Made by a program: the position numbers and the translations under genes. A stretch of 64,000 nucleotides of DNA, taken from NCBI GenBank assembly GCA_020049415.1, contig JAIFKV010000012.1, positions 1 to 64,000 on the forward strand, read 5' to 3'. This document shows, piece after piece, positions 29,867 to 38,275 of this stretch; within the stretch, counting starts at the first letter, position 1; every line of letters begins with the position of its first letter. Source of the DNA: Betaproteobacteria bacterium (lineage in GTDB: Bacteria > Pseudomonadota > Gammaproteobacteria > Burkholderiales > Thiobacillaceae). A model generated the notes under the pieces. It worked only from the letters and a program-made list of their open reading frames with translations. It had not been told where the DNA came from and did no database searches.

Positions 29867-30364
29867 TCAACGATTCAACCGGCGCAGACGCTCAGCCGGA
29901 CTGATGATGTCGGTCAAACGAATGCCGAATTTATCGTTGACCACGACAACTTCGCCCTGCGCGATCAAACAACCGTTCACCAGTACGTCCATCGGCTGCC
30001 CAGCCAAACCATCAAGTTCAACCACTGAACCCTGCGCCAACTGCAACAAATTACGTATGGCGATCTTGGTACGGCCCAATTCGACATTCAGCTGAACCGG
30101 GATATCGAGAATCAAGTCGAGATTATTGGCCGCCGGTTGCACGTTGTCGGCGCTCAGATTCTGAAATATCTGCGCCGGCTGAGGTTGCGGAGCGGCGGTA
30201 TGACTTGCGCCCGCCATCGCCTGATCGGCAGCTTCTTGTTCGGCTAGCGCCGCCCCCCAATCGGCATCGGCGTCACCCGTTGCGGCGGTTTCCTGCTCGG
30301 CCAAAGCGGATGCCCAATCATCGGCAGAAATATCTTCTTCCTGTTTTTGCGCATCTTCGCTCAT
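29867..30364 (-). CDS. fliN: Flagellar motor switch protein FliN
   Basis: FliN forms the bottom of the C-ring and takes part in rotor switching and export-cargo delivery. The 165-residue protein has a C-terminal SpoA domain (about 82-160) with LDIPVQLNVELGRTKI, VNGCLIAQGEVVVV and FGIRLTDIISPAERL. The N-terminal 75 residues are acidic and contain two copies of a DW(A/G)(S/A)ALAEQE motif, near residues 16 and 40. This duplication lengthens the tail. The start overlaps the fliM stop by 1 bp (TAATG). Confidence 0.95.
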   Translation of the reverse strand: MSEDAQKQEEDISADDWASALAEQETAATGDADADWGAALAEQEAADQAMAGASHTAAPQPQPAQIFQNLSADNVQPAANNLDLILDIPVQLNVELGRTKIAIRNLLQLAQGSVVELDGLAGQPMDVLVNGCLIAQGEVVVVNDKFGIRLTDIISPAERLRRLNR

Positions 30365-31359
30365 TACTTGCTCCCCGCGCAGGAGACACGCTCCTGGCCC
30401 TGCAATATGCGATCAACCTTGAGCGCCAACTGGCCGTTCTTCTGGCCATACTTGCAGCGGAATAGCGGCACGCCATCGACTTGGGCGATTACGGCTTCAG
30501 GCACATCCAGGGAAATCACATCACCCACCTTGAGATCGATTATCTGACGCAGTGTTACCGGGGCATGACCAAGATTAGCCACCAGCTCGACTTCCGCATC
30601 TTGCACTTGCAATGACATTTGCGACACCCATCGCTCGTCCGCTTCAGCGCGATCGGCCTGCATGCTGCTGGTGAGTTGATCACGAATAGGCTCAATCATA
30701 CTGTAGGGCATGCAGACGTGAAAATCGCCGCCCCCCGCGCCTAACTCGATATTGAATGTACTGACCACCACCACCTCGGTCGGCGTGGCGATATTGGCGA
30801 ACTGGGTGTTCATCTCGGAGCGAATAAATTCGAACTGAACCGGGTAAATACTCTCCCAGGCCTTGCGCATTTCCTCGAACACGACTTCCAGAATTTTTTT
30901 GATGATGCGCTGTTCTGTCGGCGTGAAATCGCGCCCCTCGACGCGCATGTGCTGCCGCCCATCGCCGCCAAACAGATTATCCACCACCAGAAAAACCAGA
31001 TTCGGGTCCAGCACAAACAATGCGGTGCCACGCATCGGGGAGATATGCACCATGTTCAAATTGGTGGGCACCACCAGGTTGCGAACAAATTCGCTGTACT
31101 TGATGACGGTCACCGGCGCTACCGATATTTCGGCGGTGCGGCGAATCAGATTGAACAGACCGATACGGAAATTACGCGCAAATCGCTCATTGATAATTTC
31201 CAGTGTGGGCATGCGCCCACGCACGATGCGTTCCTGACGCCCGATATCGTAGGCGCGAACGTTACCAACGCTCTCTTCTGCCGCAGCTTCCTCGGACTCG
31301 CCGGTGACTCCGCGCAGGAGTGCGTCAACTTCTTCCTGGGAAAGAATGTCGTCCGCCAC
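30364..31359 (-). CDS. fliM: Flagellar motor switch protein FliM
   Basis: FliM binds phosphorylated CheY and connects FliG to FliN in the C-ring. The start is GTG at 31359, with AGGAG 4 nt upstream. The 331-residue product begins MADDILSQEEVDALLRG, which contains the CheY-binding LSQxExxxLL motif. The middle domain (about 45-230, SPMRGTALFVLDPNLVFLVVDNLFGG) and C-terminal SpoA domain are normal. It follows fliL by 14 bp. Confidence 0.97.
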   Translation of the reverse strand: MADDILSQEEVDALLRGVTGESEEAAAEESVGNVRAYDIGRQERIVRGRMPTLEIINERFARNFRIGLFNLIRRTAEISVAPVTVIKYSEFVRNLVVPTNLNMVHISPMRGTALFVLDPNLVFLVVDNLFGGDGRQHMRVEGRDFTPTEQRIIKKILEVVFEEMRKAWESIYPVQFEFIRSEMNTQFANIATPTEVVVVSTFNIELGAGGGDFHVCMPYSMIEPIRDQLTSSMQADRAEADERWVSQMSLQVQDAEVELVANLGHAPVTLRQIIDLKVGDVISLDVPEAVIAQVDGVPLFRCKYGQKNGQLALKVDRILQGQERVSCAGSK

Positions 31360-31373
31360 GTGACTCCTGTCAG

Positions 31374-31901
31374 CTACTGGATGATGAAAGCTCCGAACAA
31401 GACTTTTTTGACACCCTTCGATGCCTTCTTGACGCCCAATACGGTATTGATCTGCTTCTGTATTTCAATTGCCAACTTATCCTTACCCTCCGGCATCGAG
31501 AGTTCTTCAGCAGTCTTGCTGGTCAACAAACGAAGCAGGGCATCGCGGACCTCAGGCAGGTGCGCATTCATTTTCTCACCCACCTTGGCATCCGCAACCA
31601 TGAGTTGTATCTCGGTCTGCAAATAGCTTTCCTGATCAGCGAGATTGACGGTGAATGCTTCAAGCTTGACGTAGATAGGGGCATGGCCTTCACCCTCGTG
31701 CCCATCGTCCTCCCCATCACTCTCCTCGCCGCCCTCTTCATCCGCATGCTCAGCGGTCTTTTCCGCCGCCGGCTTGCTCAGGAAGAGAAATGCGCCAACG
31801 CCACCGCCGATCACCAGAATGCCGACCAGCGCCAAAATGATGAGTAACTTGCCTTTTTTCTTTGGCGGAGCAACATCCGCCACTGCTTCCTCTTTCGCCA
31901 T
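31374..31901 (-). CDS. fliL: Flagellar stator-associated protein FliL
   Basis: FliL is a single-span membrane protein that surrounds stator units at the basal body. It has 175 residues: a lysine-rich cytoplasmic start, a membrane helix (about 18-40) and an unusually acidic periplasmic linker (about 52-72, rich in Glu, Asp and Gly). The SPFH-like FliL domain then follows with YLQTEIQLMVAD and LPEVRDALLRLLTSKTAEEL. It is the first gene after the fliK terminator, so a promoter is expected in the AT-rich 31902-31995 stretch. I could not assign a sigma type. Confidence 0.93.
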   Translation of the reverse strand: MAKEEAVADVAPPKKKGKLLIILALVGILVIGGGVGAFLFLSKPAAEKTAEHADEEGGEESDGEDDGHEGEGHAPIYVKLEAFTVNLADQESYLQTEIQLMVADAKVGEKMNAHLPEVRDALLRLLTSKTAEELSMPEGKDKLAIEIQKQINTVLGVKKASKGVKKVLFGAFIIQ

Positions 31902-31997
31902 TGCGACCTCGATAAAGATTACTTAGAGAAATATTAAACAAAAACAGAATGTTCGCTAAAGAAGCTTATGTTCTTTATTACCATCTGACAAGCAAAC

Positions 31998-32029
31998 AAA
32001 AAACCCGCCTAACGCTAGGCGGGTTTTTT
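31998..32029 (-). terminator. Intrinsic terminator between fliK and fliL
   Basis: A perfect 13-bp stem (31998-32010 with 32017-32029; cccgcct core, 6-nt loop) has T runs on both strands. For minus-strand transcription it ends the fliJ-fliK unit and separates it from fliL-R. Confidence 0.9.
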
Positions 32030-32063
32030 GTCGGAAGGAAAAGAACTCCGATGCCGCGCCAGA

Positions 32064-33899
32064 TCAAACGTAAAGGTCGACCAAGCCGGAACCACTGGCG
32101 CGCGCGCCGCCTATTCCCGCCAATACCGACGGGGCAGTTACAATATCGTTATCTTGCCGACTTGCCCAGCGCTGTGTCTCGGCATGCTCTTGTCGGCTAA
32201 ACGCATGGTCTCGAACTTCTGCCTCGCCCAGACTCAACCCAGCTTGCGCCATTAGTTCGCGCAGTTTTGGCAAAGCGGCATCGATCGCTTCGCGAACGAC
32301 TGGATTGGGCGAGAAAAAATGCGCAGTGGCATCACCACCTGACACTGTCAAACGCACCTCCAACGCCCCCATTTGTGGGGGATTAAGGGACAACTCGGCA
32401 AACTGCCCCTGGCGCCCCGCCAGCCAAACCACCTTGTTAGCCAATTCAGTAGGGAACGCAGCACTCCGTACCGGCGTTTCGATTGCCGCGTTGATCTTCG
32501 ACTCGGACTGACGCAATACCTGCTCGAAGGAACTCGCCGATAGATTGACCGAACTTGCGCCCGCCTCCGTGCGCAAACCGGTCGGGGTAAGCAGAGGCGG
32601 GGAAATCGTCGAATCGAGTTTAGCCGCAGATAGAACGTCATCAACCGCCGTGGACACATCCGCCTTTGTAGCAGCATTCAGCATCGGCAACACTTGCCCG
32701 GAATCGGCAGCATTTGCCGCCAGTTTGGCCTCTTTGGAAGCCTTGAGCAGCCCCTCAGAACGAACCTGATCGATCGATTTCAACGTCGACTTGGCGACCT
32801 GCGGCACCAACACCGACTCGGCATCCGCGTTGTGGCTTAAAACCGAGACAGACTTCACCTGCTCATCGCGCAAAAGCGAGGAGACTTGAATTTTCGCGGC
32901 CTGTAGCGTATCTGAAGCGGTTGCGCTTGAGGATACCGCCGGAGAAGAAACCGATGGAGTGACAGCTTCCAATTCAACCTCACCCGAGGCAGCACTCACC
33001 GGTTTAACAGAATCAATCAAGCCCGCAACCTGCCCTGAGCCAGCGGAGGAATCGGTTTCTTGATCTGCTGTGGAGGCAAGCGATGCGCTAGCAGCCGCCA
33101 ATTCAACACCAACTTCAACTTCGCCTGAGGCAACACTCGTAGGCGTCAAGGAATCAACCAAGCCAACAACCTGCGACCCAACGGAGGTATCTGGCTCTTG
33201 ATCTGCTGTAGAGGCAAGCGATGCGCTAGCAGTCGCCAATTCAACCTCGGTTCCAGCTTCGCCAGAGGAAGAAGTGGTAGGTTTAAAAAGATCAACCAAG
33301 CCCGCAGTCGACCCTGATCCAGCGGAGACATCCGTCTCCATATTTGCTGCGGAGGCAAGCGATGCGCCAGCAGCAGCCATCTTCACTCCGCTTTCAGCCT
33401 CGCCAGAAGAGGCGGTAGCAGGTTTAAAAGAATCCACCAAGCCCGCAGCCAGCGCCGATCCAGAGGAGGCATTCGTCTCTTTATTTGCCGAAGAGGCCAG
33501 TGATGCACCCGCAGCCGCCAGCTTCATTTTGGTTTCAACTTCGCCGGCGGAATCAATCTCGCTCGTGGCTTTTGCTGATGCCGCATCGGGCGCGGCTGAT
33601 GAAACCAGCGCTAGTGTTGGCGCAACCAAGCCTGACGCCGCTTTCAAGCCGGCATCGGAATTGGCATCCAGCACTTGTTCCGGCCTGGACGCAGCCAACA
33701 AGGATTTTTTAAGACTCCCGGATTTCAACTCCAATCCCGGCAAAGCCTTGTCGGCATCCGGCTCAGCCTGCCGAGCTTTCAATACCGCCGAAAAAACATC
33801 GGGCTCCTGGCCATCGGTGGATGGGCCTTTATGGCTGGCTTTGTGCGCGCCTATCGTCTGTGAAAATTTCGCAGACATCGCCGATAGAATTTCCGCCAT
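32064..33899 (-). CDS. fliK: Flagellar hook-length control protein FliK
   Basis: FliK measures hook length and then switches export specificity from hook to filament proteins. ATG 33899 is chosen because a GGAG ribosome site lies about 8 nt upstream; the frame is open 18 codons further. The 611-residue protein begins MAEILSAMSAKFSQ. A long low-complexity region with four 46-47-residue repeats (DNA 32982-33542) is followed by a C-terminal hook-length domain (about 490-580) with LSLNPPQMGALEVRL and FFSPNPVVREAIDAALPKLRELM. That domain would contact the export gate protein FlhB. FliK length sets ruler length, so the repeats should matter. It lies 78 bp after fliJ. Confidence 0.92.
   Translation of the reverse strand: MAEILSAMSAKFSQTIGAHKASHKGPSTDGQEPDVFSAVLKARQAEPDADKALPGLELKSGSLKKSLLAASRPEQVLDANSDAGLKAASGLVAPTLALVSSAAPDAASAKATSEIDSAGEVETKMKLAAAGASLASSANKETNASSGSALAAGLVDSFKPATASSGEAESGVKMAAAGASLASAANMETDVSAGSGSTAGLVDLFKPTTSSSGEAGTEVELATASASLASTADQEPDTSVGSQVVGLVDSLTPTSVASGEVEVGVELAAASASLASTADQETDSSAGSGQVAGLIDSVKPVSAASGEVELEAVTPSVSSPAVSSSATASDTLQAAKIQVSSLLRDEQVKSVSVLSHNADAESVLVPQVAKSTLKSIDQVRSEGLLKASKEAKLAANAADSGQVLPMLNAATKADVSTAVDDVLSAAKLDSTISPPLLTPTGLRTEAGASSVNLSASSFEQVLRQSESKINAAIETPVRSAAFPTELANKVVWLAGRQGQFAELSLNPPQMGALEVRLTVSGGDATAHFFSPNPVVREAIDAALPKLRELMAQAGLSLGEAEVRDHAFSRQEHAETQRWASRQDNDIVTAPSVLAGIGGARASGSGLVDLYV
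32982..33542 (-). repeat. Four tandem 46-47-codon repeats inside fliK
   Basis: Reading the minus strand, the repeats are 47, 47, 46 and 47 codons (about 141 bp each). Each starts with a GE(V/A)E-type segment and runs through LA(A/T)A(G/S)ASLAS, an acidic stretch, AGLVDS.KP or a variant, and ends SG. A fifth copy begins (EVELEAV) but then diverges. The repeats are degenerate at DNA level, so the expansion is not very recent. Confidence 0.88.
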
Positions 33900-33977
33900 G
33901 TAATTTCTCCATTCTGACTGGCTGGAGAACAAGCAATCGTCATGCCGGAACAATTAAAGAGCAGCAAACATCTTCAT

Positions 33978-34418
33978 TCATTCGGTTCTATGGGTGTGCT
34001 TGCGCAATGCAGCCTCATCTGTCTGCCGTTGATCACGTTTTTCCTGTCGCGAAATTTCCTGGTTGGCGTGCCGTGCCGCCAGGGTTTCGTAGGCTTTCAC
34101 CTTTTGCCGCAATTCCAACCAATTATTGTGTGCAACTTGCAAATTCGCGCTTGCCCGAGCGAGATCGGTTTCCTGGTGGACAATGGCCTTGTCCAGTTTC
34201 CCCATGAACACATAAAAATCTCGCAGCATGATGATATCCATCCCGGTCGCACCTACTCCGGACAAGCGCGCCTGATATTCGGTCTTATAGCCTTGCAACT
34301 CGCGCAAGCGCTGATGCGACGCGTCTTCCTTCCGCTTCAGTATGCGCAAAAGGCGCTCCGAGGCCTCCATCCGATGTCGGGTATGGTCCAGCAGAGCTTG
34401 CAGCGGGAAAACCGGCAA
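33978..34418 (-). CDS. fliJ: Flagellar export chaperone FliJ
   Basis: FliJ is the coiled-coil stalk that connects the FliI ATPase ring with the export gate. The 146-residue protein is almost entirely helical and highly charged, with MPVFPLQALLDHTRHRMEASERLL at the start and long Arg/Gln/Glu-rich heptads. Its usual partner fliI is not upstream; instead trm112 and lpxK precede it by 42 bp. It may therefore depend on read-through from the lpxK operon or on a promoter inside trm112. Confidence 0.9.
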   Translation of the reverse strand: MPVFPLQALLDHTRHRMEASERLLRILKRKEDASHQRLRELQGYKTEYQARLSGVGATGMDIIMLRDFYVFMGKLDKAIVHQETDLARASANLQVAHNNWLELRQKVKAYETLAARHANQEISRQEKRDQRQTDEAALRKHTHRTE

Positions 34419-34460
34419 TTCATTTCCCCCGCTTAGCGTGACTTTGACCGACCGAAAACC

Positions 34461-34646
34461 TCATGCTACTTCTTCGGTTTCCTCCAGACGGCGCGCCTCA
34501 TCCACCAACATGACCGGAATGCCATCCCGAATCGGGAAGGCGAGGCGATCGGCCTTGCATATCAATTCGCGTGCTTCCTTGTGATGCACCAGCGGACCTT
34601 TGCATAACGGGCAGACCAGAATTTCAAGCAGCTTGGGATCCATCAA
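34461..34646 (-). CDS. Trm112-family small zinc-binding protein (YcaR-like)
   Basis: This 61-residue protein has the family start [18 protein letters not shown] with a CPLC metal pair, a later LIC and the phrase [12 protein letters not shown]. Eukaryotic Trm112 activates methyltransferases; the bacterial role is unclear. It overlaps lpxK by 23 bp, the usual lpxK-trm112 neighbourhood. kdsB, which normally follows in related genomes, is missing, and the flagellar genes begin instead. Either of two adjacent ATG codons could start it. Confidence 0.92.
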   Translation of the reverse strand: MMDPKLLEILVCPLCKGPLVHHKEARELICKADRLAFPIRDGIPVMLVDEARRLEETEEVA

Positions 34647-35715
34647 TCACTCTCTTTCGTCGTTTAAGCAAATTTACTATCAGGCTTTGTAGTCCGTCAT
34701 CCAGCACGGCGTCAACTTTCAGAAACCAAAGGTCGTCACGGCCAAGACGCGCGGCGAGGCTTGCACATTTGACAGCGTCTTTTTCGGTCATCAATACCAC
34801 TCCGGCGGGAAGATCGGAGTCGGCATACGCATGGTGATCTGGAAAATGCTGCGACATCGAGGTGATGCCGAGACCGGCAAGATGATCGAAAAACCGCTGT
34901 GGGTGACCCATCCCAGCGATGGCATGGACCGTTTGATCGAAAAAATGATCCGCGCCAACATGACGCTTCTGATCTGCCAGATTAACGAAATCGCTACCGA
35001 TTATGCGCATCGAGAAAGTCGGACAGGGAAAAGTCAACGTCCGTGGCAAAGCTTGCGCACCATTGATTACCACCACATCGACTTGCGTCAAGCGCGACAG
35101 CGGCTCGCGCAAGGGACCGGCAGGCAACAGTCGACGATTGCCAAAACCACGTGCCGCGTCGACCACCACCACCTCCACGTCACGACCCAGAGCGAGGTGC
35201 TGCAAACCGTCATCCGCGATCAGCACATCGACTTCCGGGTGGACAGCAAGCAAATCAAGCGCCGCCTCAACCCGTTTGCGACCGATCCAAAGCGGACAAT
35301 CAGCACGCCGCGCCATCAAGACGGGCTCATCCCCAACCACCGACGGATCACTGTCCGACGTCACCGACATGCTCATTCGCGCAGTACCGCCATAACCGCG
35401 ACTGACAATGGCAGGGGTAAAGCCGGCTTGTCGCAGGCGTTCAACCAAAGCAATCGTAAGCGGCGTCTTGCCAGCCCCCCCCACATTGAGATTGCCAACC
35501 ACCACCACTGGCACCGGCATGATCGCCACTTTGAACACGCCGTATCGATAGAAAGCTCGACGTAGCCGGACCAGCAAAGCAAAAATCAGGCTGAGTGGAA
35601 ACAGCAAGAGCGCTTGAATCGGCAGAAACAGCGGCGAACAGCGCGCATACCAGCAACGCAAAAGCGCGTTGGTCAAAGTTCGCTCATTGATCGCTGGCAG
35701 AACTCTGAGTGACAA
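34624..35715 (-). CDS. lpxK: Tetraacyldisaccharide 4'-kinase LpxK
   Basis: LpxK phosphorylates the lipid A disaccharide at the inner membrane. An N-terminal amphipathic/hydrophobic segment (about 31-55) anchors it. The P-loop VGGAGKTP (78-85) follows GNLNV, and IVSRGYGG and [10 protein letters not shown] are further signatures. The longest frame starts at 35715 and overlaps exbD by 32 bp. A TTG at 35676, shortly after the exbD stop, would remove 13 residues and looks more natural. The essential function and intact motifs suggest that it is active. Confidence 0.95.
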   Translation of the reverse strand: MSLRVLPAINERTLTNALLRCWYARCSPLFLPIQALLLFPLSLIFALLVRLRRAFYRYGVFKVAIMPVPVVVVGNLNVGGAGKTPLTIALVERLRQAGFTPAIVSRGYGGTARMSMSVTSDSDPSVVGDEPVLMARRADCPLWIGRKRVEAALDLLAVHPEVDVLIADDGLQHLALGRDVEVVVVDAARGFGNRRLLPAGPLREPLSRLTQVDVVVINGAQALPRTLTFPCPTFSMRIIGSDFVNLADQKRHVGADHFFDQTVHAIAGMGHPQRFFDHLAGLGITSMSQHFPDHHAYADSDLPAGVVLMTEKDAVKCASLAARLGRDDLWFLKVDAVLDDGLQSLIVNLLKRRKRVIDGSQAA

Positions 35716-36106
35716 ATGTCACCCGCGTAAAACCGGCGCGCCGGGCCGCATCCATGACACGAATGACCGACTGATGCGTCGCCTGCGCGTCAGCCGAAAT
35801 AACCACCACCGGGTCTTTCTCATTCCCTGCAGCCGCGCGCAACGCCGTGACCAGATCTTCCAGAGAAGCGGTTCCGGCGGCAATTTCATTGATGGCATAG
35901 GCGCCGCGCTCATCGACGCCGACATTGATTTGAACCGGCATTTCGGCGGCGCTGTCACCCTTCGCCTCGGGCAGGTTGATCTGCAATTCGGAAAAACGGG
36001 CGTAGGTGGTGGTCACCATCAAAAAAATCAGCACCACCAGCAACACATCGATCAGAGGAATCAGATTGATTTCCGGTTCATCGCGCCTACTGCGTCTGAA
36101 TTGCAT
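35684..36106 (-). CDS. exbD: ExbD/TolR-family biopolymer transport protein
   Basis: This 140-residue protein has one membrane helix (about 16-36) with the conserved LIPLIDVLLVVLIFLMVT, where the aspartate is the proton-carrying residue. A periplasmic domain follows. With the ExbB protein 6 bp upstream it forms a proton-driven motor. The position beside lpxK suggests a role in envelope biogenesis rather than TonB-dependent uptake; no tonB gene is nearby. Confidence 0.93.
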   Translation of the reverse strand: MQFRRSRRDEPEINLIPLIDVLLVVLIFLMVTTTYARFSELQINLPEAKGDSAAEMPVQINVGVDERGAYAINEIAAGTASLEDLVTALRAAAGNEKDPVVVISADAQATHQSVIRVMDAARRAGFTRVTFVTQSSASDQ

Positions 36107-36112
36107 GGCGTG

Positions 36113-36718
36113 TTACTTCCGCTCGTTGTGGACGATTTCAACCAGGCGCACCGCTTGCTGCTCCATCTCTACCAGATAAGCATCGACGCGGCCACGGAAA
36201 AAGCGATAAAAAATCATGCTCGGAATCGCCACGATCAAACCGAACGCGGTGTTGTACAGCGCAACCGAAATACCATGCGCAAGCGCCGCTGGATTGCCAC
36301 CGGTCGGCGCCTGCGAGCCAAAAATCTCGACCATTCCGACTACCGTACCCAACAACCCCATCAACGGCGCGACCGAGGCGATAGTACCCAGCGTCATCAG
36401 ATAGCGTTCCAGGTCATGCGCCACCGCCCTGCCGGCTTCTTCCAGTGATTCTTTCATCAAATCGCGGCTGATGCCGAGGTTACGGATACCGGCAACCAGT
36501 ACACGCCCAAGCGGAGAACCCTCCCCCAGCGCCCGCAGCAATTCCTGGCTGGCGCCATGCTGCCGTAAATTGGCCAGCGTCTGTTCGAGCAGATTGGCGG
36601 GAATGACCAGCGAACGGCGCAAGGTATAAAACCGCTCGAAGATGATCGCAAGCGCCAGCACGGAAGCGATGATGAGCGGCCAGATCGGCCAGCCAGCGGC
36701 TTGAATGAGAGCTAACAC
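36113..36718 (-). CDS. exbB: ExbB/TolQ/MotA-family proton channel protein
   Basis: From GTG 36718 (AAGGA ribosome site upstream) the product has 201 residues and three membrane helices, at about 9-27, 107-130 and 150-175. Conserved features are GTVVGMVEIF and the pore-lining region GISVALYNTAFGLIVAIPSMI. The frame is open to 36853, but that extension is not typical of the family and would enter the pcnB promoter region. It pairs with ExbD and leads the exbB-exbD-lpxK-trm112 run, divergent from pcnB. Confidence 0.92.
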   Translation of the reverse strand: MLALIQAAGWPIWPLIIASVLALAIIFERFYTLRRSLVIPANLLEQTLANLRQHGASQELLRALGEGSPLGRVLVAGIRNLGISRDLMKESLEEAGRAVAHDLERYLMTLGTIASVAPLMGLLGTVVGMVEIFGSQAPTGGNPAALAHGISVALYNTAFGLIVAIPSMIFYRFFRGRVDAYLVEMEQQAVRLVEIVHNERK

Positions 36719-36807
36719 AGATTGATGTCCTTGCGACAGTATTTGAACGCGAATTTGCCCGCTAATGTAGCGTGCGAGACTGTCCCCGGCAAGCCGGCCG
36801 GCTGGCA

Positions 36808-36834
36808 TGGACAGCCGTTTACGATGTGTATAAT
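36808..36834 (+). promoter_or_regulatory. Putative sigma-70 promoter of pcnB
   Basis: A perfect TATAAT (36829-36834) is preceded by TGGACA (36808-36813) with a short 15-bp spacer. It lies about 50 bp upstream of pcnB in the exbB/pcnB divergent gap. The -10 element is the strong part of this call. Confidence 0.45.
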
Positions 36835-36860
36835 TCCCCGCCTCAGGAGGCACCCGCCCA

Positions 36861-36890
36861 ATGTATGAACTCCCCTTCCGGCAATCATGA
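36861..36890 (+). CDS. Possible 9-codon leader ORF coupled to pcnB
   Basis: A strong ribosome site AGGAGG (36845-36850) stands 10 nt before ATG 36861, which opens a 9-codon frame (MYELPFRQS). Its TGA overlaps the pcnB start as ATGA. pcnB itself has no ribosome site directly upstream. Translational coupling through this leader would explain the arrangement; alternatively the AGGAGG is unused. Confidence 0.4.
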   Translation: MYELPFRQS

Positions 36891-38275
36891 TTCGTCGGCT
36901 AATCAAAAAAGTTTTCGGTAAAGCATCCGCCTCAGCCAGGGCTGGGGATCCGCGCATCCTTCAACTCGATGCGCACGGCATTCAGCGCGAGCAGATTCAT
37001 CCGTGTGCGCTGAAGACGACGCGCGCCTTGAATGCCGCCGGATACAGTGCTTTTGTCGTCGGTGGCGCGGTGCGAGACCTGTTGCTGGGACGCGAACCGA
37101 AAGATTTCGACGTTGCCACCAACGCCACCCCGGAAGAGGTTCGCCAGGTTTTTCGGCGTTCCCGACTGATTGGTCGCCGGTTTCAGATCGTTCACGTCTA
37201 TTGCGGTGCCGATACCATCGAAGTCACCACCTTTCGCGCCGCTGCGGCCGACAAGGACGCGGAAAGAGAAGCCGAGGAAGGTGATGATTCGCGGGTGACC
37301 GCCGCCGATGGCATGTTATTGCGCGATAACGTATTCGGCAGCCAGGCGGAAGACGCCGAGCGACGCGATTTCACTGTCAACGCGCTCTATTACGACCCGG
37401 AAAAACAGGAAATCTGGGAATGGCATGGCGGCGTCGAAGACGCAAAAAGCAAAGTCCTGCGCATCATCGGCGACCCGATACAACGCTTCCGTGAAGATCC
37501 CGTGCGCATGCTGCGCGCAGCCCGTTTTGCCGCCAAACTCGATTTTCACATCGACCCGGCGACGCGCGCGCCGATCGCCGACTTGGCGCCGATGCTGGGA
37601 CGCATCCCTTCATCGCGCCTGTTTGACGAGATGATGAAGTTGCTGCTCTCCGGCCATGCCGAGCGCGGCGTTCGCCAGTTGCGTGCCGAAGGCCTGCACC
37701 ACGGCATCTTGCCGATGTTGGACGCCATTCTCGATAACACCGAACGGCAAAAATTCCTCCATGCCGCGCTGCACGATACCGACGAACGTGTCCGTCAAGG
37801 TCATTCTGCCTCACCTGCTTTCATGCTGGCCTGCCTGCTGTGGTTCGACATGCGCGCGGAATGGCGGCGCAATCAGGCCAACGGACAGAGCGACCAAACC
37901 GCGCTGTACGACGCGATGGATGCGGTACTCGAACGTCAACGCGACGCGCTCGCTTTCCCGCGCCGTTTCGATGGCACGATCAAGGAAATCTGGTCACTGC
38001 AATCTCGCTTTGAACAACGTAACGGCGCGCGTCCTTTCCGCCTGCTGTCGCATCCGCGTTTTCGCGCCGGTTACGATTTCCTTCTCATCCGCGTCAAGGG
38101 CGGCGATGCCGAGGCCGAACTTACCGACTGGTGGAGACGTTTTCCCGACGCCAGCGACAGCGAACGCGAAGCCATGCTGATCAAACCACAGCCTGGCGAA
38201 GCCAAATCCAAACGCCGCAAACGCGGCCCTCGCAAACCATCGGGCGAAGCCGTCATCGAGACCAAGATTGGCTGA
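36887..38275 (+). CDS. pcnB: Poly(A) polymerase I
   Basis: PcnB adds poly(A) tails to RNA 3' ends and promotes their decay. The 462-residue class II nucleotidyltransferase has the head motif FVVGGAVRDLLLG and catalytic aspartates Asp73 and Asp75 in KDFDVAT. Next come RRDFTVNALYYD and the tRNA-nucleotidyltransferase-like block GDPIQRFREDPVRMLRAARFAAKL. The C-terminus is basic (KSKRRKRGPRK), as in proteobacterial PAP I and unlike CCA-adding enzymes. It overlaps folK by 8 bp, a conserved pcnB-folK order. Confidence 0.96.
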   Translation: MIRRLIKKVFGKASASARAGDPRILQLDAHGIQREQIHPCALKTTRALNAAGYSAFVVGGAVRDLLLGREPKDFDVATNATPEEVRQVFRRSRLIGRRFQIVHVYCGADTIEVTTFRAAAADKDAEREAEEGDDSRVTAADGMLLRDNVFGSQAEDAERRDFTVNALYYDPEKQEIWEWHGGVEDAKSKVLRIIGDPIQRFREDPVRMLRAARFAAKLDFHIDPATRAPIADLAPMLGRIPSSRLFDEMMKLLLSGHAERGVRQLRAEGLHHGILPMLDAILDNTERQKFLHAALHDTDERVRQGHSASPAFMLACLLWFDMRAEWRRNQANGQSDQTALYDAMDAVLERQRDALAFPRRFDGTIKEIWSLQSRFEQRNGARPFRLLSHPRFRAGYDFLLIRVKGGDAEAELTDWWRRFPDASDSEREAMLIKPQPGEAKSKRRKRGPRKPSGEAVIETKIG

